Shown here piece by piece: positions 61,216 through 64,000 of a stretch of DNA of 64,000 bases (positions are counted from its first letter, which is position 1; each line of letters starts with the position of its first letter). The DNA comes from Novosphingobium sp. AP12 (lineage in GTDB: Bacteria > Pseudomonadota > Alphaproteobacteria > Sphingomonadales > Sphingomonadaceae). The stretch is from positions 1 to 64,000 of the forward strand of contig NZ_AKKE01000125.1 in assembly GCF_000281975.1 (NCBI RefSeq). The letters are read 5' to 3'. The position numbers and the translations under genes were made by a program. The notes under the pieces are model-generated. The model saw nothing but the letters and a program-made list of their open reading frames with translations. It did not search any database and was not told the DNA's origin.

Positions 61216-61542
61216 TCAGATCGTCGCGGTGACGGTCGAGGTGACGATCGGGATGCCGGTGCCCGCGCCAACGCCGACGCCGACCGGGATTGCCACCTGG
61301 CCGAGCGAGAAGCGGCCCGACGCAAGGCCGACGATGCCGCCGGCCAGCGACAGAACGGTGATGATCTTGCCGCCCGAGCCTTCGAGAAAGCCGGTGAACT
61401 GCGTCAGCGCAGTGTCGAAGGTAGCGTCCGTGCCGGCCAGAGCGGCCTCGGCGCCGATGACGCCGGCGGCAGCAACTGCGGCGGCAGCAAGCGCCACCTT
61501 GCCAGCGAGATTGCCGGCAGAATTTAGATTCAGTACCTTCAT
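61216..61542 (-). CDS. traA: F-type pilin TraA
   Basis: The conjugative pilus subunit. 108 aa with a long leader (about 36 residues ending AEAALA) and a mature protein of about 72 residues, the size of F pilin. Two hydrophobic helices (about 55-76 and 84-100) and a small polar loop between them match pilin topology. ATG 61542 has AAGGGA nine bases upstream; in-frame codons to 61614 are not leader-like. It is the first gene of the operon, after the 22-bp-phased repeat array. Confidence 0.88.
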   Translation of the reverse strand: MKVLNLNSAGNLAGKVALAAAAVAAAGVIGAEAALAGTDATFDTALTQFTGFLEGSGGKIITVLSLAGGIVGLASGRFSLGQVAIPVGVGVGAGTGIPIVTSTVTATI

Positions 61543-61693
61543 AAAGATTCCCTTCACAAGATGAACAGCGCAGCAGCGCATAAACATCGAGCCGGGAACC
61601 AAACGTTGGATCAACAGGTTTTAAGTAACTAGGGCGCAAGAACAGCACAAATGCGGCGAAATGAAGTAGGGCTTGAGGGGAGATGCCGCTAAT

Positions 61694-61800
61694 TGGCGCC
61701 ATTTAGTGGCCACCTTGGCGTCGAAACGACATCAGCATGGTGTCAAAACGACGCCAGTCCGGCGTCATATCCACTCCACGCTGGTGTCGAAATCACTCCA
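61694..61800. repeat. Array of 19-bp dyad sites repeated every 22 bp upstream of traA
   Basis: Four sites begin at 61716, 61738, 61760 and 61782: exactly 22 bp apart. The second, TGGTGTC-AAAAC-GACGCCA, is the cleanest dyad; the others keep xGGxGTC...AC..CA. A degenerate fifth copy fits the same phase at 61694-61712. The array lies 150-260 bp before traA and just before a rightward gene. Two-turn spacing puts all sites on one DNA face, as in iterons or cooperative operators. Confidence 0.75.
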
Positions 61801-61914
61801 CCTGATTTGAGCGACCATAATCCCGCTTTTTCTCGGTGGGTGAAAGATCCCGGATTTGAGAACCCCTGCGTTGCTGCTAACGATCCTCCGCCTCACGCTT
61901 TCAAGGGTCGAGTT

Positions 61915-62271
61915 GTGAAAGAATCTCAGAAGAACAGCACGGTTTACCCGCTAAGGCTGAATGCAGCCTCGTTTGAGATTATTCTGCAAGCTATACACGA
62001 TCTGAGTGCAAGAACGCGGCGCTTCGAGACGTTCGCTTCGGTGATTGCCAGCGGTACGCAATTCCCTGCCGAAGCCGTCCCAAAAGCGCTCGACGATCTC
62101 GCTTCGATCATGCCGATTGAGGGAGATATCAAGGTGTTCGTCCGGCTTTCCGCAGATCGGCACAAGGAGTTTGAGGCGTTCCGAACTCTACTGAACGAAG
62201 CTGGAGAGACGATGTTCGGCGTGCGCGATGCGGTCATGGCTTGCAGCCTATTGATAGCCCCTCGCAATTGA
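61915..62271 (+). CDS. Small hypothetical protein divergent from traA, possible regulator
   Basis: A 118-aa soluble protein with no family I recognise. Two similar-looking strand-then-helix units (YPLRLNAASFEIILQAIHDL and KVFVRLSADRHKEFEAFRTL) are reminiscent of ribbon-helix-helix or duplicated small alpha/beta domains. I chose GTG 61915 with AAGGG seven bases upstream; the open frame back to 61693 would translate the repeat array and is unlikely. Its place next to the array and divergent from traA makes it a candidate tra regulator or oriT accessory protein. Confidence 0.5.
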   Translation: MKESQKNSTVYPLRLNAASFEIILQAIHDLSARTRRFETFASVIASGTQFPAEAVPKALDDLASIMPIEGDIKVFVRLSADRHKEFEAFRTLLNEAGETMFGVRDAVMACSLLIAPRN

Positions 62272-62349
62272 GGCTTGCAATACTCGGCAGAAATCACGCA
62301 TATAGACAATGCTACTGCATTAGCTGTGTGATTTGTGGTGAGGTGCTGA

Positions 62350-62844
62350 ATGGGCGAATTACCTGATGAAGCGGGCTCTGGTGATAACGAGCGAGCGAGC
62401 GCTGAAATAACGGGTGGGTACGCCGCACTTATCAGAACCGCCCTCACCAAGCGTAATATCAGCAACAGAGCACTGCGTAGGGCCGGGGTTATCAACGAGC
62501 GTACTCGCCGAATATTCGATTATAAGCTCAATAGTGGCAATCTCACAATGAGTGAAATGACTGAGATAACGCGATTTCTCGACATTAACCCGATGAGAGC
62601 ACTTATCGCCGTCGCCTATCTAAATGACCCAGACGCCTACTTCGAACCATGCTGTGAAGTGCTAACTGCTTACAATGAACAGCTCGTCACCGCTATGACT
62701 GAGCGTGCGGCGGCCCTCAGCGGCGACTTCGCAGTTATTCATCGGACATTACATCATTGCCCTGCGCACGTTGAAAGGATCTCGGTTGAAATCGTCGAGC
62801 AGCAGGAACGTACGCGCCAGTGGCTTGAGCGACGCACCGAATAA
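62350..62844 (+). CDS. Helix-turn-helix-type hypothetical protein
   Basis: A 164-aa protein. The part TALTKRNISNRALRRAGVINERTRRIFDYKLNSGNLTMSEM (about 31-72) looks like a Cro/C1-type or related HTH, and EITRFLDINPMRALIAVAYL continues it. The C-terminal half is helical. It lies 78 bp after the 118-aa gene in the same direction, and both have lower GC than the tra operon. A transcriptional regulator of the transfer genes is plausible. Confidence 0.55.
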   Translation: MGELPDEAGSGDNERASAEITGGYAALIRTALTKRNISNRALRRAGVINERTRRIFDYKLNSGNLTMSEMTEITRFLDINPMRALIAVAYLNDPDAYFEPCCEVLTAYNEQLVTAMTERAAALSGDFAVIHRTLHHCPAHVERISVEIVEQQERTRQWLERRTE

Positions 62845-62875
62845 GTAATTGCTACGCGGCGTGAACAATTCCAGC

Positions 62876-63241
62876 CTAGTTGAGCGCTGCTATGGCGGCT
62901 TTTGTTTCATCGTGTGTTGGCGGCCTGCTGTCCTCCGCAACAAACGCTATCGCTTCGGCAACAGCCTCATCGGCAAAGTCGAAATTATCGCTCATCATCA
63001 GGCAATTGGCGGTGTAGTTCGCCAGGATAAAAACCAGTTGGTCCGAAAGCATCGCTTCAAGGAGCCTGCGTGCGTGCTCGCGAGTGTTCACCTAGGTTGG
63101 TCCGTCAGGCACCATGATGTAGCCCGTGCCCTCAGTCTTGCCGCCATCCTCGCAGGCATTCCCCTCGTTCGATATTTCGCCCCCGAAGGCTTCAGGCGAC
63201 AAATCTCCATTTAAAAAAGCTACGATGGACGAATGCTCCAT
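62876..63241 (-). pseudogene. Small gene split by an in-frame TAG
   Basis: ATG 63241 opens 49 codons ending in MVPDGPT, then TAG (63092-63094), and the very next codon GTG (63089-63091) continues in the same frame for 71 more codons to 62876. The two halves read smoothly as one 121-codon protein if the TAG were TGG. Neither half has a convincing ribosome-binding site. No family is recognised; the small acidic helical make-up is like many immunity or plasmid accessory proteins. It is either a recent nonsense mutation or two short genes. Confidence 0.5.
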
Positions 63242-63277
63242 GCATGAAGAATAGCCGCCTCTCACACGGCCGCAACC

Positions 63278-63298
63278 TGCTATCTGCTATCTGCTATA
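63278..63298. repeat. Three tandem 7-bp repeats
   Basis: TGCTATC-TGCTATC-TGCTATA directly precedes the insertion-sequence remnant. It may mark the insertion junction or be simple slippage. Confidence 0.6.
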
Positions 63299-64000
63299 TC
63301 GAGATTTGATTGATGTCGTGGCAGATGGTTGGAGTTAGGCTTGAGCCGGGGCGATCTGACCGAAGCGGAGTGGCGTGTTCTGAAGGACTTGCTGCCGATT
63401 GGGCCTGAAAACCGTGGTCGAGGCAGGCCACCCGAATAGTACCGCTCGATCATCAACGGCATTCTCTGGCGGCTCCGCTGTGGAGCGCCGTGGCGCGATG
63501 TCCCAGCCAAATACGGCAGTTGGAACACGATCTATCGGCGGCTCCGACGCTGGAGCGAGGCTGGTGTCTGGGAAACCGTTGCAGTGACGCTAGCCGAGAT
63601 CATGGTTGACAGCGGGCACTACGGCATCGACAGCACAACAGTCCGCGCCCACGTCTTGGCAGCGGGCGGAAAAGGGGACTCATTGACGTGCTCTTGGCCG
63701 CTCGCGGGCCGGATTCACCAGTAAGCCTCACTGCTTGGCTGATGCCCTTTGTTGACCGCTCGCCTTCCATCTGACGGTCGGCGAGGCAGCAGATTGCAAG
63801 CGTCTGACGCCCTGATCGATCTGCCCGAGCGCGCGCCGAACACCTTGCTTGCGGACAAGGGCTATGATGCCGAGGCTATCCGCGCCGACCTTGGTGAACG
63901 GAACATCGAGGTTGTCATTCCCGGTCGATCAAACCGCCGCATGACGATCGAACATAACCGGGTGCTCTACGAGGAGCGCAACCGAATCAAACGCATGTTC
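63299..64000 (+). mobile_element. IS5-family insertion sequence remnant, cut by the window edge
   Basis: The segment carries an IS5-family (IS427-like) transposase reading with several lesions and continues past the window end. The left terminal inverted repeat was not identified, because the right end is outside the window, so the start coordinate is approximate. Confidence 0.7.
63341..64000 (+). pseudogene. Degenerate IS5-family transposase
   Basis: A DDE transposase reading can be followed from TTG 63341 (SRGDLTEAEWRVLKDLLP) through ILWRLRCGAPWRDVP, YGIDSTTVRAH (first catalytic Asp) and, in a second frame, LADKGYDAEAIRADLGERN (second Asp region). It is broken: an in-frame TAG at about 63437 after GRGRPPE, a frameshift near the GGAAAAGGGG run at about 63670, and a TGA near 63754 within the second frame. 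The frameshift could be the programmed one of this IS group, but the two stops are not. The C-terminus lies beyond the window. Confidence 0.82.

Noticed and set aside
61693..61914. Upstream extension of the gene at 61915
   Set aside because: It would translate the 22-bp-phased repeat array. GTG 61915 has its own ribosome-binding site.
63278..63298. Possible CRISPR-like repeats
   Set aside because: Three contiguous 7-bp units without spacers are a simple tandem repeat.
63665..63675. Programmed frameshift as full explanation of the broken transposase
   Set aside because: IS427-type elements can shift at such A/G runs, but the separate in-frame TAG near 63437 and TGA near 63754 show real decay.

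Overview
The window reads as DNA from a GC-rich alphaproteobacterium, most likely a sphingomonad (Novosphingobium/Sphingobium/Sphingomonas type). This is an inference from the gene families (large TonB receptors, HutC-type regulators, a sphingomonad-like F-type conjugation operon) and the base composition, not from any marker gene. No rRNA, tRNA, replication gene or CRISPR array was seen, so chromosome and megaplasmid cannot be told apart.

Layout. (1) 0-8.9 kb: a complete histidine-utilisation locus. hutI-hutH-hutG-hutU-hutD run leftward with stop/start overlaps, and hutF runs rightward, followed by two HutC-family GntR repressor genes. (2) 9-16.1 kb: a rightward operon of an exported RidA-like protein, an ABC ATPase with two large permeases, an exported M20 peptidase and a Tat-exported class V PLP enzyme. 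(3) 16.3-22.4 kb: a His-rich exported protein and a CzcCBA metal efflux system, followed by a decayed second copy of a czcA 3' end. (4) 22.9-25.2 kb: a TonB-dependent receptor, leftward. The 10-bp site TGTATAGACA occurs in the hutI/hutF divergent promoter, before the second hutC gene, before the RidA/ABC/peptidase operon and before the TonB receptor. This suggests one HutC-controlled regulon that takes up and processes a histidine-derived compound.

(5) 25.4-31.3 kb: copper handling. A PepSY membrane protein and CopC run leftward. A CnrY-CnrX-CnrH-like anti-sigma/sensor/ECF sigma module runs rightward, followed by the copper oxidase CopA and the outer-membrane protein CopB. (6) 31.3-42.4 kb: an accessory zone with two head-to-head VapBC pairs, a tyrosine recombinase with repeats just downstream, several unrecognised exported or membrane proteins, a membrane-anchored LuxR-type regulator with a strong inverted repeat found twice, and a convergent pair of FadR-like regulators.

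(7) 42.4-61.5 kb: one long leftward F-type type IV secretion operon, traA-L-E-K-B-dsbC-V-C-x-trbI-(S26 peptidase)-traW-x-traU-x-x-trbC-traN-x-traF-H-G. Most genes overlap their neighbours by 1-8 bases, and two small membrane-protein genes of 48 and 56 codons lie between traU and trbC. No relaxase or coupling protein is visible. Upstream of traA, four 19-bp dyad sites repeat every 22 bp, followed by two small candidate regulators. (8) 62.9-64 kb: a small gene split by an in-frame TAG, then a decayed IS5-family transposase cut by the window edge.

Most promising for follow-up are the HutC-linked periplasmic peptidase/RidA/PLP-enzyme/ABC/TonB system and the 22-bp-phased array in front of the pilin gene.
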